From Phylloscopus collybita (lineage: Eukaryota; Chordata; Aves; Passeriformes; Phylloscopidae): 64,000 nucleotides of DNA. A model generated the notes under the pieces. That model searched no databases. It was not told the DNA's origin and was given only the letters and a program-made list of their open reading frames with translations. Of the stretch, positions 33,682 through 45,724 are shown piece after piece. How positions within the stretch are numbered: the first letter of the stretch is position 1; the number at the start of each line of letters is the position of its first letter. The position numbers and the translations under genes are program-made. The stretch spans positions 186,001 to 250,000 of the forward strand of contig JAJNNQ010000139.1 in the NCBI GenBank assembly GCA_027886175.1. Direction: 5' to 3'.

Positions 33682-36600
33682 CATTTGTATGTAATTTCAG
33701 TAGTCATAAGCCCAGTGGCAAGGAGACAGCATTAAACAACAAGGGTGCCCCTTTTCCATGGGAAACCAAAGCCTCCTTTCCACAATCCTGATGTCAGTTT
33801 GTAGGAGGCCTTTGGCATTACAAGGGCAGAAAAACTTTCATCTGGTGGTAGACTCTATCTGGGAGATATCCTCATTTGTACGGGATTTTACTAGGCATAA
33901 TCCCAGTGGCAGTCACATAGCATTAGACACAAACGGTGGCCCATTTCCATGGGAAAACAAAGTCTCCACCCCACGATCCTGATGTCAATTTGTAGAAGGC
34001 GTTTGGAACTACAAGGGCAGAAAAACTTCCATCTGGTGGTAGATTGCACCTGGGAGATACCCTCATTTCTCTGGAATTTATTGGAATTTTATTAAGAAGA
34101 TCCCCAGTGGCAGGCAGACAGCTTTAGACACGAACGGTGGCCCATTTTTATGGGAAACCAAAGTCTCCACCCCACGTTCCTGATGTCCGTTACTAGGAGG
34201 CCTTCGGCAGTACAAGGGTAGACAAACTTCCACCTGGTGGTAGATTGCTCCTGGGAGATATCCTCATTTGTATGGACCTTCAGCAGTCATAACCACAGTG
34301 CCAGGCAGACAGCATTAGACAGGAACGGTGGTCCTTTTCCTAGGGAAACCAAAGTCTCCACACCACGTTCCCGATGTCAGGTTTTAGTAGGCCATTGACA
34401 GTACAAGGGCAGAAAAACTTCCGTCTGGTGGTTGATTGCATCGGGAAGATATCCACATTTGTATGGAATTTCAGCAGATAGAAGCCCAGTGGCAGGCAGA
34501 CAGCATTAGACACGAACGGTGGCCCTTTTCCATGGGAAAACAAAGTCTCCAACCCAGGCTCCTGATGTCAGTTTGTAGGAGGCCTTTGGCACTACAAGGG
34601 CAGACAAACCTCCATCTCGTGGTGGATCGCACCTCGTAGATGTCCTTATTTGTATGGAATTTTAGTGGTATTTTAGTACTCAGAAGCCCAGTTGCAGACA
34701 GAGAGCATTAAACATGAACGGTGGGCCTTTTCCATAGGAAACCAAAGTCTCCACGCCAGGTTCCGAATGTCAGTATAAAGGAGGCCTTTGGCACTGCAAG
34801 AGCAGACAAACTTCCATCTGGTGGCATATTGCATCTGGGAGATATCCTCATTTGTATGGAACTTCAGCAGTCATAACCACAGTGCCAGGCAGACAGCATT
34901 AGACAGGAACGGTGGTCCTTTTCCATGGGAAACCAAAGTCTCCACCCTAGGTTTCTGATGGCAGTTTGTAGGAGGCCTTTGGAAACATAAGGGCAGAGAA
35001 ACTTCCATCTGGTGTTAGTTTGCACCTGGGTGATATTCGCATTTGTATGGAATTTTAGTGGAATTTTAGTAGGCAGAATCCCAGCGGCAGGCAGACAGAA
35101 TTAGACATGAATAGTGGCCCATTTCCATTGGAAACCAAAGTCTCCACCCCAGGTTCCTGATGTCATTTTCTAGGAGGCCTCTGGCACTACAAGACGAGAC
35201 AAACTTCCAACTGGTGGCATATTGCATCTGGGAGATATCCTCATTTGTATGTAATGTTAGTAGGCGTAAGCCCAGTGGCAGGCAGACAGCATTACACAGG
35301 AACCGTGGCCCTTTGCCAAGGGATACCAAAGTCTCCACCCCAGCTTCTTGATGTCAATTTGTAGGAAGCCTTTTGCTCTACAGGGGGAGACAAACTTCCA
35401 TTTGGTGGTAGATTGCACGTGAGAGACATCTTCAATGGTATAGAATTTTATTGTAATTTTAATAGGCAGAAGCCTTGTGGCAGGCAAACATCATTAGACA
35501 CGAACGCTGTCCCATTTCCATGGGAAACCAAAGTCTCCACTCCAGGTTCCTGATGTCAGTTTGTAGGAGGCCTTTGGCACTACAAGGGCAGACAAAGTTC
35601 CGTCTGGTGGTTGATTGCATTGAGGAGATATCCTCATTTGTATGGAATTTCAGCAGGCAGAAGATCAGTGGCAGGCAGACAGCATAGGACACGAACGGTG
35701 GACCTTTTTCATGGGAAACCGGAGTCTCCACCCCATGTTCCTGATGTCAGTTTTTAGGAGGCCTTTGGCACTTCAAGGGCAAACAAACTTCGAACTGGTG
35801 GTAGATTCCATCTGGGAGATATCCTCATTTGTGAGGAATTTCAGCAGGCGTAACCCAGTGGCAGGCAGACAGCATTAGACACGAACGGTTGCCCTTTTCC
35901 TTGGGAAAAACCAATTATGCATCCTATGTTCCTGATGTCAGTTTTTAGGAGGCCATTGGCGCTACACTGGCAGACAAATTTCCATCTGGCGGTAGATTGC
36001 ACCTCGGAGATGTCCTCATTTGTACGGAATTTTAGTGGTATTTTAGTACTCAGAAGCCCAGTGGCAGACAGACAGCATTAAACATAAACGGTGGGCCTTT
36101 TCCATAGGAAACCGAAGTCTCCAGGCCAGGTTCCGAATGTCAGTTTGAAGGAGGCCTTTGGCACTGCAAGAGCAGACAAACTTCCATCTGGTGGCATATT
36201 GCATCTGGGAGATATCCTCATTTGTATGGAATTTTAGTAGCCATAATCCCAGTGGCAAGCAGACAGCATTAGACACGAACGGTGGCCCTTTTCCATGGGA
36301 AACCAAAGTCTCAACCCCAGGTTCCTGATGTCAGTTTGAAGGAGGCCTTTGGCAGTACAAAGGCAGACCACGTTCCGTCTGGTGGTTGATTGCATCGAGG
36401 AGATATCCTCATTTCTATGGAATTTCAACAGGCAGAAGCTCAGTGGCAGGCAGACAGCATTAGACACGAACAGTGGAACTTTTCCATTGGAAACCAAAGT
36501 CTCCACCTCACGTTCCTGATGTCAGTTTGTAGGAGGCCTTTGGAACTACAAGGGCAGACAAACTTCCGTCAGGTGGTAGATTGCACCTGGGAGATATCCT

Positions 36601-37726
36601 CATTTTTAGAGAATTTTATTGGAATTCTAGTAGGCATAAGCCAAGTGGCTGGCAGAGAGCATTAGACACAAACGGTGGCCCATTTCCTTGGGAAACCAAA
36701 GTCTCCATCTCACGTTCCTGATGTCAGTTTGTAGGAGGCCTTTGGTACTACAAGGGCAGACATACTTCTATCTTGTGGTTGATTGCATCGCAGAGATATC
36801 CTCATTTTTATGGAACTTCAGCAGACATAACCACTGTACCAGGCAGACCGCATTAGACAGGAACAGTGGTCTTTTTCCATGGGAAACCAAAGTCTCCACA
36901 CTACGTTCCTGATATCAGGTTTTAGGAGGTCTTTTGCAGTACATGGGAAGACAAACTTCCGTCTGTTGGTTTATTTCATCGGGGAGATATCCTCATTTGT
37001 ATGGAATTTCAGCAGGCAGAAGCCCAGTGGCAGGCAGAGAGCATTAGACACAAACGGTGGCCCTTTTCCATGGGAAACCGAAGTCTCCAACCCAGGCTTC
37101 TGATGTCGGTTTTCAGGAGGCCTTTGGCATTAAAAGTGTAGACAAACATCCATCTGGTGGGAAATTGCATTTGGGAGATATCCTCATACGTATGGAATTT
37201 TAGTAGGCATATACCCACTGGCAGGCAGCAGCATTAGACATGAACAATGGGCCTTTTCCATGGAAAAACAAATTATCCATCCTCACGTTCCTGATGTCAT
37301 GTTTTAGGAGGCCTTTGGCACTACAAGAGCAGACAAACTTCCACGTGGTGGTAGATTGCACCTGAGAGATATTCTCATTTGTAAAGAATTTTAGACGAAT
37401 TTTAGTACGCAGATTCCAAGCGGCAGGCAGACAGAATTAGACATGAATAGTGGCCCTTTTCCAGGGGAAATGAAAGTCTGCAGGCCAGGTTCCTGATGTC
37501 AGTTTTTAGGAGGCCTTTTGCACTACAAGAACAGACAAACTTCCAACTGGTGGCATATTGCATCTTGGAGATATCCTCATTTTTATGTAATTTCTGTAGC
37601 CATAAGCCCAGTGGCCGGCAGACAGCATTAGACACGAACGGAGGCCCTTTTCCATGGGAAACCGAATTCTCCACTCCAGGCTCCTGATGTCTATTTGTAG
37701 GAGGCCTTTGGCACTACAGGGGCAGA
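33682..37726 (+). repeat. Higher-order repeat copy 4, truncated before the LTR
   Basis: Near-identity to copy 3 at offset 6,234 (6,235 after a 1-bp insertion near 35,900) runs to 37,726. There GGCAGACAAACTTCC of copy 3 becomes GGCAGAGGAACTTCC and the divergence rises sharply. About 20 of 30 monomers are present. The part that would carry the LTR (near 38,265) is not there; the following monomers are related but much more diverged. Confidence 0.9.
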
Positions 37727-40700
37727 GGAACTTCCTTCAGGTGGTTGATTGCATCAGAGAGATTTCCAAATTTTTTGGGAATTCCAGCACGCAGAAGCCC
37801 AGTGGCAAGCAGACAGCATTAGACACGAATGGTGGCTCTTTTCCATGGGAAAACATAGACTCCACCCCTGGTTCCTGAGGTCAGTTTTTTAGGAAGGCTT
37901 TGGTACTACAAGGGCAGAGAATCTTCCATCTGGTTGTAGATTGCACCTGGGAGATATCCTTATTTCTAAGGAATTTTAGTGGAATTTTAGTAGGAAGAAG
38001 CCCAGTGGCAGGCAGAGAGCATTAGACACGAACGGCCGCCCATTTCTATGGGAAAGCAAAGTCTCCACCCCATGTTCTGGATGTCCGTTTCTCGGAGGAC
38101 TTTGGAACTACACTGCCAGACAAACTTCCTCCGGGTGGTAGATTGCCCCGAGGAGATATCCTCATCTGTATGGAACTTCAGCAGTCATAACCACAGTTCC
38201 GGGCAGAAAGCATTAGACACGAACACTGGCCCATTTCCATGGGAAACCAAAGTCTCCAGTCCAGGTTCCTGATGTCAGTTTATAGGAGGCCCTTTGCACT
38301 TTGAGGGCTGACAAAGTTTCGTCTGGTGGCTGATTGCATCGGGGAGATATCCTCATTTCTCTGGAATTTCAGAAGGCAGAAGCCCAGTGGCAGGCCGACA
38401 GCATTAGACACGAAGGGTGGCCCATTTCCTTGGGAAACCAAAGTCTCCACCCCACGTTCCTGATGTCAGTTTTTAGGAGGACTTTGGCACTAGAAGGGCC
38501 GACAAACTTTTACCTGGTGGCAGATTCCATCTGGGAGATATCCTCATTTGTGAGGAATTTCAGCAGGTATAACCCCAGTGGCAGGCAGACAGCAGTAGAC
38601 ACGGATGGTGGCCCTTTTCCATGGGAAACCAAAATCTCCACCCCACGTTGCTGATGTCACTTTGTAGGAGGCGTTATCCAATATAAGGGCAGAGAAACTT
38701 CCATCTGGTTGTAGATTGCACCTGGGAGATACCTTCATTTCTATGGAAATTTAGTGGAATTTTAGTAGGAAGAAGGCCAGTGGCAGGCAGACAGCATTAG
38801 ACATGAGCGGTGGCCCATTTCTATGGGAAACCAAAGTCTCCACCCCGACGTCCTGATGTCAGTTTAAAGGAGGCCTTTGGGACTACAAGGGCAGAGAAGC
38901 TTCCACCTGGTGGTAGATTGCACCTAGGAGATATCCTCATTTGTATGGAACTTCAGCTGTCATAACCACAATGCCAGGCAGACAGCATTAGATACGAACG
39001 GTGGTCCTTTTCCATGGGAAACCAAAGTCTCCAAACCACGTTCCCGATGTCAGATTTTAGGAGGCCTTTGCCACTACAAGGGCAGGCAAACTTTCATCTG
39101 GTGGTAAATGGCATCTGCGAGATATCCTCATTTGCATGGAATTTTAGCAGGCATACGCCCAGTGGCAGGCACACAGCATTAGGCATGAACAGTGGCCTTT
39201 TTCCATGGGAAACCAAATCATCCATCCGACGTTTCAGATGTCAGTTTATAGGAGCCCTTTGGCACTACAAGGGCAGAAAACTTCAAACCGGGGGCAGATT
39301 GCACCTGCAAGATATTCTCATTTGTATAGAATTTTAGAGCAATTTTAGTACGCAGAATCCCAGCAGCAGGCACACAGAATTAGACATGAATAGTGGCCCT
39401 TTTCCAGGGGAAAACAAAGTCTCCAGATCAGGTTCCTGATGTCAGTTTTTATGAGGCCTTTTGCACTACAAGAACAGACAAACTTCTGACTGGTGGCATA
39501 TTGCATCTTGGAGATATCCTCATTTGTATGGAATTTTAGTGGAATTAAAGTGACAGAAGCCCAGTGGCATGTCGACAGCATTAAACACCAACGGTGGCCC
39601 ATTTCCATGGGAAACCAAAATCTCCACCCCACGTTCCTGATGTCCGTTTCTAGGATGCCTTTGGCACTACATAGGCAGACAAACTTGCAACTGGTGGCAT
39701 ATTGCATCTGGGTGATATCCTCATTTGTATGTAATTTCAGTAGCCATAAGCCCAGTGGCAGGCAGACAGCATTACACACGAACGCTGACCCTTTTCCATG
39801 GGAAACTAAAGTTTCCACTTCAGGCTCCTGATGTCAATTTGTAGGAGGCATTTGGCATTACAGAGGCAGAAAAACTTCCGTCACGAGGTAGATTGTATCG
39901 GAGAGATTTCCAAATTTCTTTGGAATTTCAGCAGGCAGAAGCCCAGTGGCAGGCAGATAGCATTAGACACGATCGCTGGCCCATTTCCATGGGAAAACAA
40001 AGTCTGCACCCCTGGTTTCTGATGTCAGTTTTTTAGGAGAGCTTTGGTACTACAAGGGCAGAGATTCTTTTATCTGGTTGTAGATTGCACTTGGAAGATA
40101 TGCTTATTTCTATGGAATTTTAGTGGAATTTTAGTAGGAAGAAACCCAGTGGCAGGCAGACAGCATTAGGAACGAACGGTGGCCGATTTCCATGGGAAAC
40201 CAAAGTCTCCACTCCAGGTTCCTGATGTCAGTGTTTAAGAGGCCTTTGGCATTACAAGGGCAGACAAACTTCCGTCAGGTGGTTGATTGCATCGGAGAGA
40301 TTTCCAAATATCTTTGGAATTTCAGCAGGCAGAAGCCCAGTGGCAGGCAGACAGCATTAGACTCGAACGGTGGCCAATTTCCTTGGGAAAACAAAGTCTA
40401 CACCCCACGTTCCTGATGTCAGTTTTTAGGAGGACTTTGGAACTATAAGGGCAGACAAACTTCCATCTGGTGGAAGATTCCATCAGGGAGATATCCTCAT
40501 TTGTGAGGAATTTCAGCAGGCATAAGCCCAGCGGCAGGCACATAGCATTAGGCACAAACGGTGCCCCTTTTCCATGGGAAACCAAAGTCCAATCCACGTT
40601 CCTGATGTCAGTATTTAAGAGGCCTTTGGCACTACAAGGGCAGACAAACTTCCAACTGGTGGTAGATTCCATCTGGGAGATATCCTCATTTGTATGGAAT

Positions 40701-41290
40701 TTCAGCAGCCATAACCCCAGTGGGAGGCAGACATCGTTAGACACGAACGGTGGCCCTTTTCCATGGGAATTCAAAATTTCCACCCCACGTTGCTGATGTC
40801 ACTTTGTAGGAGGTGTTTTCCAATATAAGGGCAGAGAAACTTCCATCTGGTTGTAGATTGCACCTGGGAGATATCCTCATTTTTTTGGAATTTTAGTAGG
40901 AAGTAGGCCAGTGGCAGGCAGACAGCATTAGACACGAACGGTGGCCCATTTCTATGGGAAACCAAAGTCTCCAGCCCACGTTTCTGATGTTCATTTTTAG
41001 GAGGCCTTTGGCACTACAAGGGCAGACAAACTTCCACCTGGTTGTAGATTGCACCTGGGAGATAACCTCATTTGTATGGAACTTCAGCAGTCATAACCAC
41101 AGTGCCAGGCAGACAGCATTAGACACGAACGGTAGTCCTTTTCCATGGGAAACCAAAGTCTCCACACCACGTTCCCGATGTCAGATTTTAGTAGGCCTTT
41201 GCCACTACAAGGTCAGGCAAACTTCCATCTTGTGGTAAATTGCATCTGCGAGATATCCTCATTTGTATGGAATTTTAGCAGGCATAACCC
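37727..41290 (+). repeat. Diverged satellite block between the HOR array and the orientation switch
   Basis: These are + oriented monomers related to several parts of the HOR but with many differences. 37,727-38,040 follows HOR monomers 21-22 loosely. 39,060-39,330 follows the GGTAAATTGCATCTG-type monomers, including an LTR-free relative of the target site (CATCCGACGTTTCAG near 39,230). 39,830-40,060 resembles the GAGAGATTTCCAAATTTC-type monomer. No interspersed element is seen. It is not homogenised with the array on its left. Confidence 0.75.
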
Positions 41291-41300
41291 TGCTTTGGTG
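41281..41300. other. Orientation switch junction of the satellite
   Basis: The last + oriented monomer runs to GGCATAACCC (41,281-41,290), where other monomers continue CAGTGGCAGG. Two bases (TG) follow, then CTTTGGTGTCCCATGG (from 41,293) matches the - oriented CTTTGGTTTCCCATGG block with one mismatch. The break is inside both monomers, at different monomer phases, with no target duplication, no inserted element and little or no microhomology. That fits end joining or template switching better than transposition. Confidence 0.85.
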
Positions 41301-43644
41301 TCCCATGGAAAAGAGCCACCGTTCGTGTTTAATGCTCTCTACCTGCCGCTGGGATCCTGCCCACAAGAATTCCACTTAAATTCCATGCAAATGAGGATAT
41401 CTCGCAGTTGCATTCTCCCACGAGATGGAGTTTTGTTTGCCCTTGTAATGCCAAAGGCCTCCTACAAATTGACATCAGGAATGTGAGGTGGAGACTTTGG
41501 TTTCCCATGGAAAATGGCCACTGTTTCTGTCTAATGCTGTCTGCCTGCCACTGGGCTTCTGCCTGCTAAAATTGCATACAAATGAGGATATCTCCCAGAT
41601 GCACTCTACCACCAGGTGGAAGGTTTTCTAGCCTTGTAGTGCCAAAAGCTTCCCAGAAACTGACATCAGGAGACTGGGGTAGAGACCTTCGTGTCTGATG
41701 GAAAAGGGACACCGTTTGTGTTTTATGCTCTCTGCCGATCATTGGGATTCTGCCTACTAAATTTCCATGCAAATGAAGATATCTCTCACGTGCAATCTAC
41801 CACCAGTTGGAAGTTTGTCTGCCCTTATCGTGCCAAAAGCCTCGTATAAATTTACATCAGGAATGTGGGGTGGAGACTTTGGTTTTCCATGAAAAAGGGC
41901 CACCGTTCCTGTCTAATGCTGTCTGCCTGCAACTGGGCTTCTTCCTACTAAAATTCCACTAAAATTCCATACAAATGAGGATACCTCCCTGGTTCAATCT
42001 ACCACCAGATGAAAGTTCCTCTGCCCTTGGAGTGCCAAAAGCCTCGTATAAAATGACATTTTAAACGTAGGGTGGACACTTAGGTTTCCCAGGGAAAAGG
42101 GCCACCGTTCGTGTCTAATGCTGTCTGCCTGCAACTGGGCATATGCCTGCTGAAATTCCATACAACAGAGGATATCTCCCAGATGGAATCTACCACCAGA
42201 TGGAAGTTTATCTTCCTTTGTAGTGCCAAAGGCATCCTACAAACTGACATCAGGAACGTGAGATGGAGACTTTGGTTTCCCATGGAAAAGGGCCACCGTT
42301 CTTGTCTAATGCTATCTGGCGACTTTTCGGATTCTGCCGACTAAAATTCCACTAAAATTCCATTCAAATGAGGATATCTCCCTCCCTGGTGCAATCTACC
42401 ACCAGATGAATTTTCCTTTGCCTTTGTAGTGCCTAAGGCCTCTTACAAACTGACATCAGGAACGTGAGGTGGAGACTTTGGTTTCCCATGGAAAAATGCC
42501 ACCGTTTTTGTCTAATGCTGTCTGCCGGCCACTGGGCTTATGCCGTCTTAAATTCCATACAAATGGGGATATCTCCCAGATAGAATCCACCACCACTTGG
42601 ATGTTTGTCTGCCCTTGCAGTGTTAAGGCCTCCAACACACAGACATCAGGAACCTGGAGTGAAGACATTGGTTTCCCATGGAAAGGGGCCACTGCTCGTG
42701 TCTAATGCAGTCTACCTGCCACTGTGGTTCTGCCTTCTAAAATTGCATAGAAATTAGGATATCTCCTAGGAACAATCTACTACCAGATGGAAGTTTGTCT
42801 TCCCGTGTAATTCCAAAGGCCTCCTACAAATTTTCATCAGGAACGTGAGGTGGAGACTTTGGTTTCCCATGGAAAAGGGCCACCGTTCAAATCTAATGCT
42901 GTCTGCCTGCCACTGGGCTTATGGCAGCTAAAATTGCATACAAATGAGGATGTCTCCCAGATGCAATCTACCACCAGTTGGAAATTTTCCTGGCCTTGTA
43001 GTGCCAAAGGCCTCCTACAAACGGACATCTGGAATGTGGGGTGGAGACTTTTATTTCCCAAGGAAATGGGCCACCGTTCTTGTCTGATGCTGTTTGCTGG
43101 CTACTCGGCTTCTGCATACTAAAATTCCAGTAAAATTCCATACAAAGAAGGATATCTCCCTGATGGAATATACAACGAGATGGAAGTATGTAGCCCTTGT
43201 AGTGCCAAAGGCCTCCTGCAAATTGTCATCAGTAACGTGGGGTGGAGACTTTGGTTTTCTATGGAAAAGGGCCACCGTTCCTGTCTAATGCTGTCTGTCT
43301 GCCACTGGGTTTATGCCTGCTGAAATTCCAGAGAAATGAGGATATCTCCCAGATGGAATCTACCACCAGTTGGAAGTTTATCTGCCCTTGTAGTTCCAAA
43401 GGCCTCCTACAAACTGACACCAGGAACGAGGGGTGGAGACTTTGGTTTCCCATGGAAATGGGCCAGCGTTCGTGTCTAATGATGTGTTCCTGCCACTAGG
43501 CTTCTGCCTATTAAAATCCCACTAAAATTCCTTACAAATGAGGATGTCTCCCAGGTGCAATCTACCACCAGATGGAAGTTTGTCTCCCCCTGTAGAGCCA
43601 AAGGCTTCCTAAAAATTGACATCAGGAACCTGGGGAGGAGACTT
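41293..43644 (-). repeat. Diverged - oriented block next to the switch, no left-arm partner
   Basis: About 12 monomers have no collinear inverted partner in 1-41,290 that I could find. Part of it (about 41,560-43,290) is a same-orientation paralogue of about 58,990-60,270, sharing rare wording such as GTAGAGACCTTCGTGTC, TTTTATGCTCTCTGCCGATC and CCAAAAGCCTCGTATAAA. Nothing other than satellite is seen. Confidence 0.7.
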
Positions 43645-45724
43645 TGGTTTCCCATGGAAATGGGCCACCGTTGGTGTTTAATGCTGTCTACTTGCCACTG
43701 GGCTTCTGCCTACTGTGATTGCACTAGAATTCCATACAAATGAGGATATCTCCAAGATGCAATATGCCACCAGTCGGAAGGTTGTCTGTTCTTGTAGTGC
43801 AAAAGGCCTCCTAAAAGCTGACATCAGGAACCTGGCCTGGAGGCTTTGGTTTCCCCTGGAAAAGGCCACTATTCATGTCTAATTCTGTGTGCCTGCAGCT
43901 GGGATTTGGCGTACTGAAATTCCTCTAAGATTCTATAAAATTGAGAATATCTTGCAGGTGCAATCTACTCCCGGTTTGAAGTTTCTCTGCCCTTGTAGTG
44001 CCAAAGGGCTCCTATAAACTCACTTCTTAAACGTGGGATGTATAATTTGGTTTCCCGTGGAATAGGGCACTGATCATGCCTAATGCTGTGTGCCTGCCAC
44101 TGGGTGTATGCCTGCTAAAATTCCATATAAATGAGGATATCTCGCAGATGCAATTTACCACCAGATGGAAGTTTGCCTGCCCTTGTAGTGGCAAAGGCCT
44201 CCTAAAAACTGACATCAGGAACCGGGAGTGGCCACTTTGGTTTCCCATGAAAATGGGCCACCGTTCGTGTGTAATGCTGTCTGCTTGCCACTGGGCTTCT
44301 TCCTATTACAATTCCACTAAAATTCCATAGAAATGAGGATATCTCCCAGGTGCAATCTACAACCAGATAGAAGATTCTCTGCCCTTGTAGTACCAAAGCC
44401 CTCCTAAAAAACTGACATCAGGAATCAGGGGTGGAGACTTTGTTTTCCCATGGAAAAGGGCCAGCGTTCATGTCTAATGCTGTCTGCCTGCCACTGGGCT
44501 TCTGCCTGCTGAAATTCCAAAGAAATTGGGAAATCTCTCCAATGCAATCAACCACCTGACGGAAGTTTGTCTGCCCCTGTAGTGCCAAAGGCCTCCTACA
44601 AATAGACATCAGGAGCCTGGAGTGGAGAATTCGGTTTCCCATGGAAAAGGGCCACCGTTCGTGTCTAATGCTGTCTGCCGGCCACTGGGCTTATGGCTAC
44701 AGAAATTACATACAAATGAGGATATCTCCAAGATGCAATATGCCACCAGTTGGAAGTTTGTCTGTTCTTGTAGTGCAAAAGGCCTCCTAAAAACTGACAT
44801 CAGGAACCTGGCCTGCAGACTTTCATTTCCCCTGGAAAAGGGCCACTATTCATGTCTAATTCTGTCTGCCTGCCGCTTGGAATCTGCGTACTAAAATTCG
44901 TCTAAAATTCTTTACAAATGAGAATATCTCTCAGGTGCAATCTACCACCACGTGGAAGTTTGTCTGCTCTTGTAGTGCCAAAGGCCTCCTAAAACATGAC
45001 ATCAGGAACGTGAGGATGGATAATTTGTTTTTCCATGGAAAAGGCCCATTGTTCATGTCTAATGCTGCTGCCTGCCAGTGGGTATATGCCTACTAAAATT
45101 CCATACGAATGAGGATATCTCCCAAATGCAATTTCCCACCAGATGGATGTTTGTCTACACTTTTAATGCCAAAGGCCTCCTGAAAACCGACATCAGAAGC
45201 CTGGGTTGGAGATTTCGGTTTCCCATGGAAAAGGGCCACCGTTTGTGTCTAATGCTCTCTGCCTGCCACTGGGCTTCTGCCTGCTGAAATTCCATACAAA
45301 TGAGGATATCTCCCCGATGAAATAAACCAACAGACGGAAGTTTGTCTTCCCATGTACTGCAAAAGACCTCCTAAAACCTGATATTGGGAACGTAGTGTGG
45401 AGACTTTGGTTTCCCATGGAAAAAGACCACTGTTCCTGTCTAATGCGGTCTGCCTGGTACAGTGGTTATGACTGCTGAAGTTCCATAAAAATAAGGATAT
45501 CTCTGCGATGCAATCAACCACAAGATAGAAGTATGTCTGCCCTTGTAGTACCAAAGGCCTCCTACAAACTGACATCAGGAACGTGAGATGGAGACTTTGG
45601 TTTCCCAAGGAAATGGGCCACCGTTTGTGTCTAATGCTCTCTGCCAGCCACTTGGCTTATGCCTACTAGAATTCCAATAAAATTCTCTACAAATGAGGAT
45701 ATCTCCCAGGTGCAATCTACCACC
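43645..45724 (-). repeat. Right-arm block pairing with left 17,870-20,320
   Basis: Collinear with the LTR-bearing part of HOR copy 1 in inverted orientation (sum 63,593 on one side of the LTR site and 63,967 on the other; the difference, 374, equals LTR plus one target duplication). At about 45,725 the match jumps from left 17,875 to left 15,920, so about 1.95 kb of the left sequence is absent here. Confidence 0.85.
44031..44036 (-). other. Empty LTR site in the inverted arm
   Basis: On the - strand the sequence reads AAATTATACATCCCACGT followed by TTAAGAAG. It matches both flanks of the LTR-bearing copies, including the rare TTAAGAAG variant, with a single hexamer and no LTR. The hexamer is CCACGT instead of CTACGT. 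This is the pre-insertion state of the same locus, because an excised or recombined element would leave an LTR or two hexamers. Confidence 0.9.

Larger units (their letters stand above)
1..41290 (+). repeat. Satellite array, + oriented domain (191/202-bp monomers)
   Basis: Every stretch of this domain except the three LTRs is built from head-to-tail monomers of 191 or 202 bp. Conserved blocks, in order, are TTTCCATGGGAAACC, CCTGATGTCAG, AGGAGGCCTTTGG, GGGAGATATCCTCATTTG and CCCAGTGGCAGGCAGACAGC. Between monomers the sequence varies by point changes and small indels; between HOR copies it is nearly invariant. Because 191 is not a multiple of three, each strand gives chains of 60-157 codon open frames that are only the monomer read in shifting frames. 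No intron, splice, promoter or domain signature is seen. The family is not human alpha satellite (171 bp, AT-rich), and I do not recognise a named family with confidence. Confidence 0.97.

Noticed and set aside
21214..37726. HOR copies 2-4 as an assembly artefact
   Set aside because: Copies carry distinct single-base differences and a 1-bp indel near 35,900, and copy 4 ends at a defined point, so they are not a simple collapse or duplication of one contig; raw reads would still be needed for certainty.
39345..39818. 157-codon antisense frame as the longest candidate gene
   Set aside because: Its sequence is two to three concatenated copies of the usual antisense monomer frame; the length comes from one altered stop.
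1..41290. CRISPR array
   Set aside because: Repeats are 191/202 bp, contiguous, with no unique spacers, and the context is eukaryotic satellite.
41145..41486. Frame crossing the orientation switch as a fusion gene
   Set aside because: It joins a + monomer frame to an inverted monomer frame by chance; no coding evidence.
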